Shown here in pieces: positions 36,846-47,288 of a stretch of DNA of 64,000 nt. Each line of letters begins with the position of its first letter. Within the stretch, counting starts at the first letter, position 1. The notes under the pieces were generated by a model. That model saw only the letters and a list, made by a program, of their open reading frames with translations, searched no databases and was not told the DNA's origin. Both the position numbers and the translations under genes were made by a program. This DNA is from Parascedosporium putredinis (lineage: Eukaryota > Ascomycota > Sordariomycetes > Microascales > Microascaceae), in NCBI GenBank assembly GCA_949357655.1, contig CASHTG010000016.1, positions 1,178,001 through 1,242,000 of the forward strand. Direction: 5' to 3'.

Positions 36846-39012
36846 TTTGACTGTTGTGATGGAAGGACTGATCAAACAACAGAAGAAAGGAAGAGACTGG
36901 ACGATATCGACAAAACCCAAGTTTGTCGAAACGGAACGAAAGAACAAACAATGATTGAGAGGAGAATGGTCGCAGATGCGGGTTCGAGGGTCTGGTCGGC
37001 AATGGTTTAGTTCTCGATTGGAAATTTTTGGCCGATGAGGTGTTTTCCGCGGCTGAACGGCGGGAAATTTCCTGAATTCCTTGACCTCTCTGCCGAACTT
37101 GCGGTTTCCGGATTGCTCCGATTTTTGGGGTGGGATTTATTTTTCGATTTTTTTCTGGGTGGCGTCCCAGTCTTGCCAGTCTCCGCTACGCCAATTTCCG
37201 AGGACACACACTGTGCCCGCGGTTAGACGGAGAAAAGAAAAACTGTGCAAAAACGGCTTTCGCTTTGTCCTATTTTGAACTATGCCTGGTGCGAGAGTGG
37301 ATTGTGCCCACCACGGCTTCTTGGGTGCTATCAAACCAAACAATATTGTGTGACAGTGGCTTGGTAATTGAGATGCCATGAACGAGAGAAGCTCAATACT
37401 AATCCCGCTTGAGCTCGCTGATATCATTCAAGGTGTCTAGAAGCTCACAACAAAGGGTGGTTCTGTCGCTCGGATGGATGGAAGCGTCATAATCCTCTCG
37501 ATTTCGCGATAATACTTGTACGAATCTCCTCTTGCGATTGAAGTAGCACTGTGGAAACAATAACCAACCTCCAAAAACACACATGCTAATATCCTAGAAG
37601 AGACCAAAGATGAACAAGCCCAAGAATGCGCCGCACGGAGGAGAGGAAAGGAAACGGCGGGCTTGGCTGGCAAGTGTTCAATGCTTTAACGGGCGAGAGC
37701 AGCAACCCGTGCCGTTCTGGGCCATCTCATTGGCCAGAACTTACCGTGAGGTGGGCCGATACATGAGTCACTATTACCTTGGCAAAGGTGAACAGCCACC
37801 TGTTTTTCAAGTACCAGCTACCTTTGTAATCAGGATCAGGGGCGGGAGCTCGAGATACGGCAGAACTGGTCAATTCTCGTCGTGAGAAACTGAGACCGAA
37901 GTTCCAACATGGCGCAGAGAGTGGTATTCAGCTCTTGCAGCGGATGCAATTCAAAGGTTTCAGGGTCATGGTTTGGCAGGTGCTGGAGACTAGTAGTGCT
38001 TGCATGTGTCTTGTGTGGCTAAAGCTGTTTCTCCATACATTACAGTCCTTGATCGGGTGCTTTTGGGTGTCGTGCGCCGATGAGATTCTTGGACAGTGGC
38101 CGGGGATCATAGTGAATACCCGTTAAGCGTGGGTAGTCTTAGCCGGCAAGCATAACATAGACGACGGAGCCAAGAGAACAAGGGGAGGGAGGCGATTCGA
38201 TGCATTGTTTTTGGGCAGAGGTGACGTAAATGGACAACAAAGAGCTGGAATGCCTCGTTCACCTCCAATGAGCAAATGAAAATCTTGAACCCTCCAAGTA
38301 TAATAAATCCTGTAGAGAGACTCGACCTCACGTCGCAAGTTTTGACCTGCCATCTCCAAATTCATCCAGCAAAACATCAAGTGCAAGCTGCTCTACTCTG
38401 CGCTGGATGTTCGGCAAGTTTCCCTTCGGCGCCAAGTCCCGACCAACTCTGTCTATCATTACCGAACAACCATTTCCGAAGCCAGCGCTAATAGCAACAA
38501 TAGTTAGTTTGCGTTGCTCTCCGAAACCAAGCTCTCTCATCACCAGCCACACGGTGGCTGCGGTTTTCAGGTGGCGGGGCAAAGTAGGTGTGGCCCTCGA
38601 CTCATGCCCGCCAACGGACTTGCCCCAAACAAGGAGCCAGTGTCTCAGTCCCCAACCACACCGTGGTCCCCACTGTGGCCGCCTTTGCCCCGGTGACCAA
38701 AAGTAAATAAACGGCGGGAAGCTCATCATCACCACTCACAGGGAGAGAGAGCTCATCTCAAGACGACGAGGTACTCCGTACCCAACTTGAATGAGACCCG
38801 CTCCGCCTGACCAAAACACTCACCTCTTCTTTCCATGACAGCCCAATGTTTCAGTAATTTTGACGCTTGTTAATCTTTGTCACGACCTCTTCTTTTTTTT
38901 TATACCTCTAGCGAGCCTTGAGACCAAGTTTCCGAGACCCTTTTTTTTAAGGTTATAATACCACCCTCTATCTCGTCAACGTTGCTTGCCGAGCACACAA
39001 ACCTAAACACAA
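36846..39012. other. Divergent upstream region between MIR1 and the acidic tail-anchored protein gene
   Basis: 2.2 kb shared by two divergent genes. T-rich tracts flank both ends: 37130-37160 (plus strand) on the MIR1 side and 38890-38950 on the other. No coding exon or RNA gene was recognised in the middle. Confidence 0.45.
38881..38970 (+). promoter_or_regulatory. Candidate core promoter of the gene at 39013
   Basis: Two T-runs (38893-38901 and 38942-38948) each run into a TATA-like string (TTTATACC and GGTTATAATACC), ending about 50 bases before the ATG. Pyrimidine tract plus TATA-like element is a usual fungal arrangement. Position and composition are the only evidence. Confidence 0.3.
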
Positions 39013-42000
39013 ATGACCCGAGTTACACAAGATTTCGACGACTTCACCATCCACGAGGATGAGAACTCGACCCACTCTGCTGCCGACGACGAGAGCGAGG
39101 TACCGCCTCAAGAGGTAACGCCTATTCGTGTCTCCCTCGGCGCGGAGAGTGGGGATGACGAAGCCATGGCGGAAGACGTTAGCCGTATTACCGATGAATC
39201 TAATCTGGATGCCGACATCATCCCAGAGGGCCCTGAAGAGTTGGTGAGCGGGGCTGCCAGCGAACCGGCGGCAGAAGACGAGTGCCATGACACAAACGAG
39301 CCTCTGGCGGAGGTTGAGCCCGTCAGCGAAGGTGCTGAGGAGCCCGCGAGTGAAAACGCAACAGAAGATCTAACAGCTGCTGAACCTGCGGAATTAATAC
39401 CAGAACCCTCCGCAGAGCTGTTGGGGGAAGAAGTAGAAGAAGATGCAGTTGAAGAGGGTAACCCTGCCGATCTACCCCAGGATACCAGCGAGCTTCCACC
39501 TGCAGAGGAAGAAGAAACAGACGATTTGGTGCAAGAGGTCCCCGAGGATGCTTCTCTACATGAGGCGGAGGCGGAGATTCCAGACGAGTCCAACACTTCG
39601 GTGGATTATCAAGAAGAAAGCGCCGACACAACGAACGATGGCCATGATGAAACCGACACCCCTAATAATGATTTTGATGACGAAGAAGAAGAAGAGGAGG
39701 ATACCCACAATGAGTCTGGAGTCTCCCACGATGCCCTGGGGGCCGAGGAAGACGATGCTCAAGAAGGAGATGACGAGGATTCCTTGGATTCGGAATCCAG
39801 GAGGATGTCCACAATGTCAGGCGGCTATAGGCGGACCTCTGGCAGGACGGATGCCTTGATTCAGGCAGCTGCTAGAGCCGTGGTGGCCCGCATCGAGAAT
39901 AGGAGGGGCTCTTCCAAAACACACTCCTTGGGCGGTGAGGAAGACTTCTCCATGCTCAGCCACGACAGTGATTTGCACGAGGATGAAGACGCCGAGGAAG
40001 CGCACGACGCTGAACTTTGCGATCTACGGCAGTATGAGGCGAGCCCCCGCATCTCCGATGCTAGCTCTGTGCCTGCCCCGTTGGCAGACGATGTGGGCAA
40101 CGATAGTAGCTCCCATAATGAGGCCGACGATGACGTCTTTAGTGACCGCAGTCCTCGCAGCTCCATGGGGTCCATATCGAGCGACCCAGACCGCAAGCTC
40201 TCTCTCGAAGAGGCCATGTCTCGGGCGGCTCACTCTCCCCGCATATCCAACATCTCCCATTACGATGGGACCGAGGAAGATTTTGTCCCAACCGCGCGCA
40301 ACACACCCCGCCTACCTTTCCGCACCCCTTCCTCCGTCCGCGCGATGCAAATGTCGTCGCCGCCGGGCTCCACGTACGGATCGCCTCGGTCCAGCAAGCG
40401 CCACTACCCCACAATATCGCGCTTGGGGAGCCCCAACGTCTCGGCGCAATACTCGCCCAAAGGACGGTCCACGCCGTCCAGGCTCAAGGAGCGAAAGGAA
40501 GCCCCGCTGGTTCTTTTGCACGTCACTCTCCTCCCGCTTCGGTGGCCGTGGGGCGACGTCCTCGAGACCGCCGAGGCGCACGAGCTGAGCGAGGCCAGCA
40601 AGTCGCTACGCGAATCTTGGCGCCAGTTGCACGACAGGATGGGCGACACCGTCCTCGAGCGAGGCGTGCTCCTCCCCACCCGCAAGATGACTTTGAATTG
40701 CTCGAGGAGCGGGTTCTCGACGCGCTGGAGCTGCCTCTCCGGAGGAAAGCCCGCATCCTCGAATGCGGCCATTACCTGGGTCCCTCTAACATTATGACCT
40801 TTGAGAGTGAGACCGAGAGCGAGGATGAGGGCTGGGGTAGCGACCGCCGCCTTTCGCGCATCGACGAGGATGACAAGTTCCACTGGTGCAATACCTGCAA
40901 GCACGAGATCAAGTACGAGTCGCTCGGCCCCGGCAAGGTCTTCCGCGTCAAGGTGTACGCGAGCAACGGCCTCATGAAGGCCGGTGCTTGGGGCGCCTGC
41001 TGGAAGGAGATGGAGCGGGTCGACGTGGAGATTGAGCCCCTGGTCGACACCTCCCTCCAAGGGGAGCTGAACGACTTGGCTACCGAGCAGGATCGAAGAG
41101 CCGAAGAGGAGGAAGAGGCCCGTATTGCGGCGGAGGAGATGGATGAGATGGACGAGGAGGACACGGAGCTCGGCCAGCCATTTGACAGCAGCATGATGGC
41201 CGATCACGACCACTCTCGCATCCTCAGCTCACCTCCGGCGTCGAGCATGCGCATGGAGCAGCCGAGCCGTTCGCTCGTGAGCAGGCCACAGTCCCGCGCC
41301 GTGGAGCCATCGCCTAACCCCGATATGCGGATGCAGGAGCATCACACGTCGCTGGCCGCCAGGCAGCAGCAGCATCAGCAGCATTTCGAGACCGAGGTAC
41401 CCTCCCGCGACTTGGACATGCTGGGTCAAAGGCAATCCATGGCCAGCCCCTCGACTCCACGAGAATGCTGAGCTCGCCGCCGCCGCTGCCACCGTCATCG
41501 GCGGCCCGTGCCTCGGGGTCGAACCTGCGTATTGAGGACAGGGCGCATTCGGCGGAGCTCCACCACCGCCAATCCCACATGATGAGCTCGCCGTGCCCGT
41601 CTACTCTGCGTTACGATGACGGCACCCAGTCTCCCGCCATGGGACGCTCGCAGTCCCGCTCGTACGAAGCGTCGTCTCCGATGCCCGACGCCCACCGCGC
41701 CTCGCACCACATGGATGCGGAGCGCCGGCGACGCGAGGAAGAGCGCCTGCGGGAGATTTACGGCCACACTCCCCCACCACCAGCACCACCACCAAGAGCA
41801 CCACGATCAACATCAACACCAGCACCAGCACCACCAACAGCAACAGCAACACCGCGACTCGAGCCCCTCCCCTGCCGCTCGCCGCCACGAGGACTCGTAC
41901 ATGCCGGGTCCGTCACCGGCCTCCCCGTCCCAAGAGGCCTTTGAGCGCCGGGAGGAGCGCCGGGAAGAACGCCGCAAGACGTACCAATCCGCCTCGCTTC

Positions 42001-42712
42001 CCGAGCTGATTCTCGAGGCCGCCAAGGTCGTCCTGCAGGACCGCAAGAACCTCGTCATCACGCTCCTCGGCGCCATCGCCATGCTGCTCGCTCTGCGGGG
42101 CAGCAACAACGGCGGCGGCGGGTCCGCAGACAGGTACTCGGTGCACAACCACTTCCCGTGGCGGGCGTGGGCGTGCGGGAAGTGCCCGCCATGCACGCGG
42201 CCCCCGCGATGGAGCCGCAGGCCGCGCGATACGAGGCCCCGCCGCAGGTGCAGGTGGTGGAGGCGAAGAAGCCGGCGGCCAAGGCGGAGATTGAAGCCCC
42301 GAGCCTGTGGAGGACGCTGAGACGCCGCTCGATAAGGAGATTCGGCGCATCGTTGAGACTGTCACCGAGGTGGAAACTGTCAAGGTTCAGGTCACGGCCA
42401 CCACTACTACTACGGAGATGGTTCGCGAGACGGTTCAGGTGGCGCAGGAGCCTGCTGCGCCTGAGGAATTGTCTCCCCGAGGACGAGCTGCTCGAAGACA
42501 CTGCCTCTGCTCGTGACCCCGTCCCTGAAGAGCAAGCTGCTGCGGAACCCCCGGTGGTCGAGGACCCTGTGAGCGGGGACGAGGTTTTGGGCAAGGCGGC
42601 GGGGGTCCGGGATCCTTCTCCCGGTGTTGTTGCGACTGATAGCTTGGGCGAGTCACCGAGCTTGGAGGACGCTGCCGCTGGGGCTGACTCGGCTCAGCAT
42701 GACGAACTCTAA
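39013..42712 (+). CDS. Large acidic, disordered protein with a C-terminal membrane anchor
   Basis: I do not firmly recognise this protein. It may belong to the fungal family often labelled 'pathway-specific nitrogen regulator', a name that fits its features poorly because no DNA-binding domain is seen. Corrected length is 1235 residues, intronless. Residues 1-300 are strongly Glu/Asp-rich, then Ser-rich. A folded-looking block spans about 489-690: it starts APLVLLHVTLLPLRWPW, continues with LLEERVLDALELPLRRK and ECGHYLGPSN, and includes WCNTCKHEIKYESLGPGK. A Glu-rich helix, a Ser/Pro region with a His/Gln tract (41772-41850), an Arg/Glu helix and one membrane segment (LVITLLGAIAMLLALRG, near 1013) follow, then a Glu-rich tail ending DEL. 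Breaks lie at C4 40674, C4 41447, C5 41771, C3 42155, C4 42297 and C4 42475. The fold suggests a membrane-anchored scaffold; function is unknown. Confidence 0.8.
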
Positions 42713-43482
42713 AAGAAGCGATGACGAAGTTGCCTAGAGGATGTGGTGAGGACCGGACGGCGGCGCATATATCCTCGACGCCATGTGGTCTCTTTTTCCT
42801 CGGTGTCTTGGAAATCACGACACCGAGTGAGCCAGCGGTTCCTCGTTTTGTTTTCTTGCCCGTCTCTTTAGCCTTGTTGAAACCTTTTGTGCAGGAAGGG
42901 GTATGAGAAATTGAAAACGGGATATACCACATGTCGGGAGTTTTTCTACATTTCTTTTGCTCCTTTCTTTTTTTGTCCTTCTTGTTTCCTTGCTGTCTTT
43001 GCGCGCTATGTTTCTAGCCTTCTTTTTCTTCTTCTTGACGTTATGAAATGAGCCTGTTGCGAGATTGATACACATTTGAGCGTTAGGTTAGGATAATGAG
43101 AATAGATTTGATGATGATGGAACTTTAACCAGAACTCGCTTTTTTCGGTGAATGTGTCAATGCAGTGATTCAACGGAGGATTCTCTCGGTGACTTTGTAT
43201 CTTGGAAAGCGAGGTTTTCCATTCAAACATTTAGGAAGCGGTGTGGCGCCTTTGTATCGGTGTGAGGTAGGCATATGCTGCGTGGTGTTAGAAAGAATCA
43301 ATAGGTTCTTCGTGACTCTATTTCTCGTATCCTATTTCTTCGTAATGATATCCTATTTTTTGTTTGAAACACAAGCCTTTTGCCCACACATATAAAAACT
43401 CCCCTCCACACTATCGTCCTGCCTTTGCCCTCTGCCCCTTCTCCTGCTCGCCCGGCCGCATCTCCCCCTTGCCTAACTTGAT
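42713..43482. other. Convergent spacer with 3' ends
   Basis: 0.8 kb between the 3' ends of the acidic protein gene and ARO2. It is T-rich on the plus strand between 42950 and 43040 and AT-rich near 43340-43400, suitable for 3'-end formation on both sides. No gene is seen. Confidence 0.45.
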
Positions 43483-44833
43483 CTACCTCCTAAAGGCGCT
43501 TAGCGCATGCCTGGATTGCTGAATGGCGAGCGCATCCATGATGGCCAGCGCAGCCATGCCCTCGACAATGGGGACAGCCCTGGGGACGACGCAGGGATCG
43601 TGCCTGCCCTTGGCGGCGAGAACGCCTTCGGTGGAGCCTTCGTAGTTGGCGGTAGTCTGGTCGATGCCAATGGTGGCGGGGGCTTGAAGCCGACCCTAAA
43701 GTAGATGTGCTGGCCGTTGGAGATGCCGCCCTGGATGCCGCCAGAGTGGTTGGTCTTGGTGGCGAGTTTGGGGCGGGGATGGCGCCGCCAATAGCGGCGG
43801 CAGAGGAGGAGGCGGGGGCGGCGACAAAGGGGTCGTTGTGCTGAGAGCCGAGCATCTTGGTGCCGCTGAAGCCGGAGCCAATCTCAAAGGCCTTGACGGC
43901 GGGGATGCTCATCATGGCGTGGCCGATGAGGGCCTCGAGCTTGTCGAAAGCGGGCTCGCCGAGACCCGAGGGGACGTTGCGGATGACGCAGGTGACGGTG
44001 CCGCCGGTGCTATTGCTAGCATCGCGGAGGTTGGTGATGAGTTCCGTCATTTGGTCGGTGGCTTCCTTGTCGGGGCAGCGCACGGGGAGAAAGGTGTCGA
44101 CGTGCTCCTTTGTGATGGACTCGAGGAGGCCCATGAAGGCGGGGTTGAGGCTGCGGGAAGGGTGCTCGGCGGTCTCGGGGTAGAGCTCAACGTGGCCGAC
44201 GGAGCTGACGAAGGCGACAATCTCGACGCCGTAGCTCTCGAGGAGGAACTTTTCGGCGACGGCGCCGGCGGCGACGCGGGCAATGGTTTCGCGGGCGCTG
44301 CTGCGGCCGCCGCCGCTCGAGGCCTTGATGCCGTACTTTTCGAGATAGGTGAAGTCGGCGTGGGAGGGGCGGGGAACACGTCCATGGTCTTGTTGCCGTA
44401 GTCCTTGGGGCGCTGGTCCTCGTTCATGACGACGAGGCTGATGGGGGTGCCCAGGGTCTTGCCGAACTCGGTGCCGGACTGGATGGTGACGCGGTCCTTT
44501 TCGTCGCGGGGCGTGGTGATGGCGCTCTGGCCGGGGCGGCGACGGTTGAGCTGGGGCTGGATGTCCTCTTCGGTCAGGGACATGCCCGGCGGGGGTTGTC
44601 GATGATGCACCCGACGGCCTTGCCGTGGGATTCACCGAAGCTAGAGACATGGGACCCAGGCGGATTCGTTAGATATATATAGAGTAGCGAGGTGGGTAGG
44701 CGAGGTGGGTAGGGCAAGCAAGCAAGGATCGCGATCGCGATCGCGTGGTGCGTGGCGGGGTCGGTTCCTTGGAGGGTGAAGCATCGCGGGGCACTTACGT
44801 GGTGACTCGGAAGACGGTGCCAAAGGTAGACAT
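43483..44833 (-). CDS. ARO2: Chorismate synthase
   Basis: Last step of the shikimate pathway: converts 5-enolpyruvylshikimate 3-phosphate to chorismate with reduced FMN, probably in the cytosol. Exon 1 (44833-44799) encodes MSTFGTVFRVTT; a 158-nt intron (44798-44641, GTAAGT/CTAG) precedes FGESHGKAVGCIIDN. Family signatures are visible: RRRPGQS, DEKDRVTIQSGTEFGKTLGTP, NEDQRPKDYGN, RPSHADFTYLEKYG, SSGGGRSSARET and TNHSGGIQGGISNG. Breaks occur at G5 44591-44595, G4 44371-44374, G4 43775-43778 and G5 43678-43682; one base each gives 398 residues ending LSAFRR. The intron contains several tandem and palindromic repeats. Residues such as FGESHGK, where most fungi have YGESHCK, make this copy somewhat divergent. 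It is divergent from AIM22. Identity is certain. Confidence 0.96.
44727..44745. repeat. GATCGC repeat forming a 16-bp palindrome inside the ARO2 intron
   Basis: Three tandem GATCGC units form the perfect palindrome CGCGATCGCGATCGCG (44730-44745). Next to it lie a GCAA repeat (44714-44725) and two copies of CGAGGTGGGTAGG. All are within the single ARO2 intron, which is the longest secure intron in the window. Confidence 0.7.
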
Positions 44834-45861
44834 GATTGCGGAGGGCGTCAATTAGGACCAAGAGTGAGAAAAAGAACAGAAAAAAATATGCAAGACCAAG
44901 GGACACGGCTACAATAAAATAATTCTATATCGCCAATGGTCGGCCTGACCCAAATTCAGCGCAGGAGTTTGGTGAGTCACTTTTGTAGAGTCAGAGTGGA
45001 AAGAAAGGGTTTGAATTCAATCTCGAAAAATTTCGTTGCGAAGTTGGCCGACTTCGGGTTGGGGGTTGCTCTTTCCTCGCTCATGTCTCTCTCTCTCTCT
45101 CTCTCTTTCTCTACTCGTCTCTGTTTGTTTGCAGGTAGCTCGTTGAAAATAGGGCGGCCCGGGTCCCCATCCCTTTCCCTTCTCATCTAATACTTTTCTT
45201 TAGTCAGTCCCAACCGTTGATCAATCACATCGGAAAGGGCAGCAGTCGATCGAATGATTTTTCCCTTGTCTGGAGGGTACTTGGCGCACCTAGCTTCTCA
45301 CGCTTGGCTGGCCCCGGTACACCTGCTACAGTACCCCGCCACGAAAGATCGCTCTGGCGTTGGAGCTATTAATTCGTAGCACTTGATCAATTGCATGCGT
45401 GATTGGAGCTGGCCTGTGTGGTCCAGAGGGTTCCCAATCGGGGGTAAGTTATCGAATAGGGTCGAGTGTCACTTGAGGATAATAGTCCCGCCACTGAAGA
45501 TCGAGGTGGGTCAGCAGTGCAGAGCACGCTTCTGGTTGGTGGGGTCAATGGAAGAGAGCACTGCCGGGGCAGTTTGCACTGGAGACAGTCCCCTGCTGGT
45601 GCGCCACCGAAGGGGACCAAATTAGGGAGCTTGAAGCCTCAGTTACCGCCTGTGGCTTGGGCTCAATGCTGCGCAATTTCCTAGCCCAGCAGCGCCCGGG
45701 GCAAAAGCTCAATACCATCATCGCGGCCAGGAGCTTAGCGACTTAGCTCCCGCATCACATCTTCAACCAACATAATGTATTTATAACACTTGCAAAGTCA
45801 TGATATAGGGGAAAACCGTGAGAGTCCACGTTTCCGTTCTTTCCATCACCGCCCGCGCAGC
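44834..45861. other. Divergent upstream region between ARO2 and AIM22
   Basis: 1 kb shared by two divergent genes. It contains a TC microsatellite at 45086-45106 and A/T-rich sequence close to ARO2 (44870-44935). A Gcn4-type site was not confidently found. No coding exon is seen. Confidence 0.45.
45086..45106. repeat. (TC)n microsatellite
   Basis: About ten TC units, 250 bases upstream of the ARO2 start; on the ARO2 strand it is a GA tract. Confidence 0.8.
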
Positions 45862-47288
45862 ATGAGGGGGTCCTTTTGCTCCCCTCGGCGCCTCGCCCCA
45901 AGCTTTCTCCCAGGGGCGCCGTCACTTCGGCGCATTACTTCACCTCACCCATCACGCCCGGCATGGCGCCGTCAATTCAGCGACGCGACGTCACATCCCG
46001 CCAACAAGGTCCAGCTCTACCTCTCGCGCACGCGCGATCCCTATCTTAACCTCTCCATCGAGCACCACCTCCTCCAAAACAGTCCCGCGGATTCCACCAT
46101 CCTGTTTCTCTACACCAACCGTCCCTGCATCGTCATCGGCCGTAACCAGAACCCCTGGGTCGAGGTGAACCTGCCGCTGATCGAGCAGCTCAGGGCCCAG
46201 CGCGAAGCCGGCGACGGAGATGCCCTGCGCATCGAACTCGTGCGCCGGCGCTCCGGCGGCGGCACCGTCTTCCACGACGGGGTAACGTCAACTACAGCGT
46301 CATCTGCCCTCCCGCCGTGTTTGACCGCGACAGGCACGCCGAGATGGTCGTGCGGGCCCTCCGCCGCCTCGGCGTCGCAGGGGCCAAGGTGAACTGTCGA
46401 CATGACATTGTCGTCGACGTTGATGCCAAGGGGTCTGCTGGGGCCGCCGAAAGCGCGGGCACCGGCGCCTGCCCCGTCGAACAGCAGGGTCTTTCGACGT
46501 TCAAGGTATCCGGGTCAGCGTACAAGCTGACGAGGCTGAGGTCTCTACACCATGGCACCTGTCTCCTCTCATCGCCCAACCTAGGCAGCATCTCGAAGTA
46601 CCTGCGCTCCCCGGCAGAACCCTTTATCAAGACGAGGGGCGTTGAAAGCGTGCGTTCCAAGGTGAGGAACGTCGGGGTCGAGAACGAGGCTTTCGAGCAG
46701 GCCGTGCGCGACGAGTTTGGAAAGATGTACGGAAAGTTTGACGTCGACCTTGTCGTCGGCGACGAGGCCCTGGATATCTCAAACGTCAGCAACGGCGTAA
46801 AGGAACTCAAGGTAGGACGACCTCCCCCCTTCTCACCTATGACCGGAGGAGAGTCTTTGAGTCTTTTGCACTGGCTAACGAGAAAATCGCAGGCCCGGGA
46901 CTGGATCTACGGACAAACGCCTCGCTTCGTGCTTTCTACTACCCCTACGGACGACGATCCTAGGCAGCGCGTCGGGCTTCCATTCGATGTAAGTCTGGCC
47001 ACAAAACACCTCTACTTGCCATCGCCACCTACTAAACTAAACTCCACGCTCAAGACACAACTGCACCTTGACGTTCGCCAGGGTATGATTCAAGAACTAA
47101 GAGTGGACGGGAAGCCAACGTCGCCAGGCGATGTGGCAAAAGACTCTCTACTAAACACACCCTTTTTCGAACTACCGAGCTGGGAACACCTTCTCGCCGC
47201 CGGTAGTCTCGGAGCATCTCGGGTCGACGTGGTGGCACCTTGGCTCAAGAGCCTCCTTGGTGACGCATGCAAACCAAAAGACCCATGA
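45862..47288 (+). CDS. AIM22: Mitochondrial lipoate-protein ligase (AIM22/Lip3)
   Basis: Attaches or transfers lipoate to E2 subunits of mitochondrial dehydrogenases; yeast Aim22 (Lip3) acts on pyruvate and oxoglutarate dehydrogenases. The start at 45862 gives an Arg/Ser-rich, acid-poor presequence (MRGSFCSPRRLAPSF...), and the catalytic domain starts at KVQLYLSRTRDPYLNLSIEHHLL. LplA-family motifs are visible: NRPCIVIGRNQNPW, RRRSGGGTVFHDGGNVNYS, and KVSGSAYKLTR followed by LHHGTCLLS. Exons are 45862-46811, 46893-46988 and 47055-47288. Both introns have good branch points (GCTAACG, TACTAAAC). The second (66 nt) has no in-frame stop, so retention would add 22 residues. One break lies at G4 46279-46282, exactly inside the HDGGNVN motif; one base restores it. 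Corrected length is 426 residues. Family is secure; whether it ligates free lipoate or transfers it is inferred. Confidence 0.92.

Noticed and set aside
44727..44745. GCGATCGC repeat as a bacterial HIP1-type element or contamination
   Set aside because: It lies inside a bona fide spliceosomal intron of ARO2 with good GT and AG ends.
773..47288. Frame breaks as pseudogenes or programmed frameshifting
   Set aside because: Essential single-copy genes (VPS11, ARO2) are affected as much as others, the breaks always lie in homopolymers, and the protein is conserved on both sides. No slippery-site-plus-structure pattern is common to the sites.
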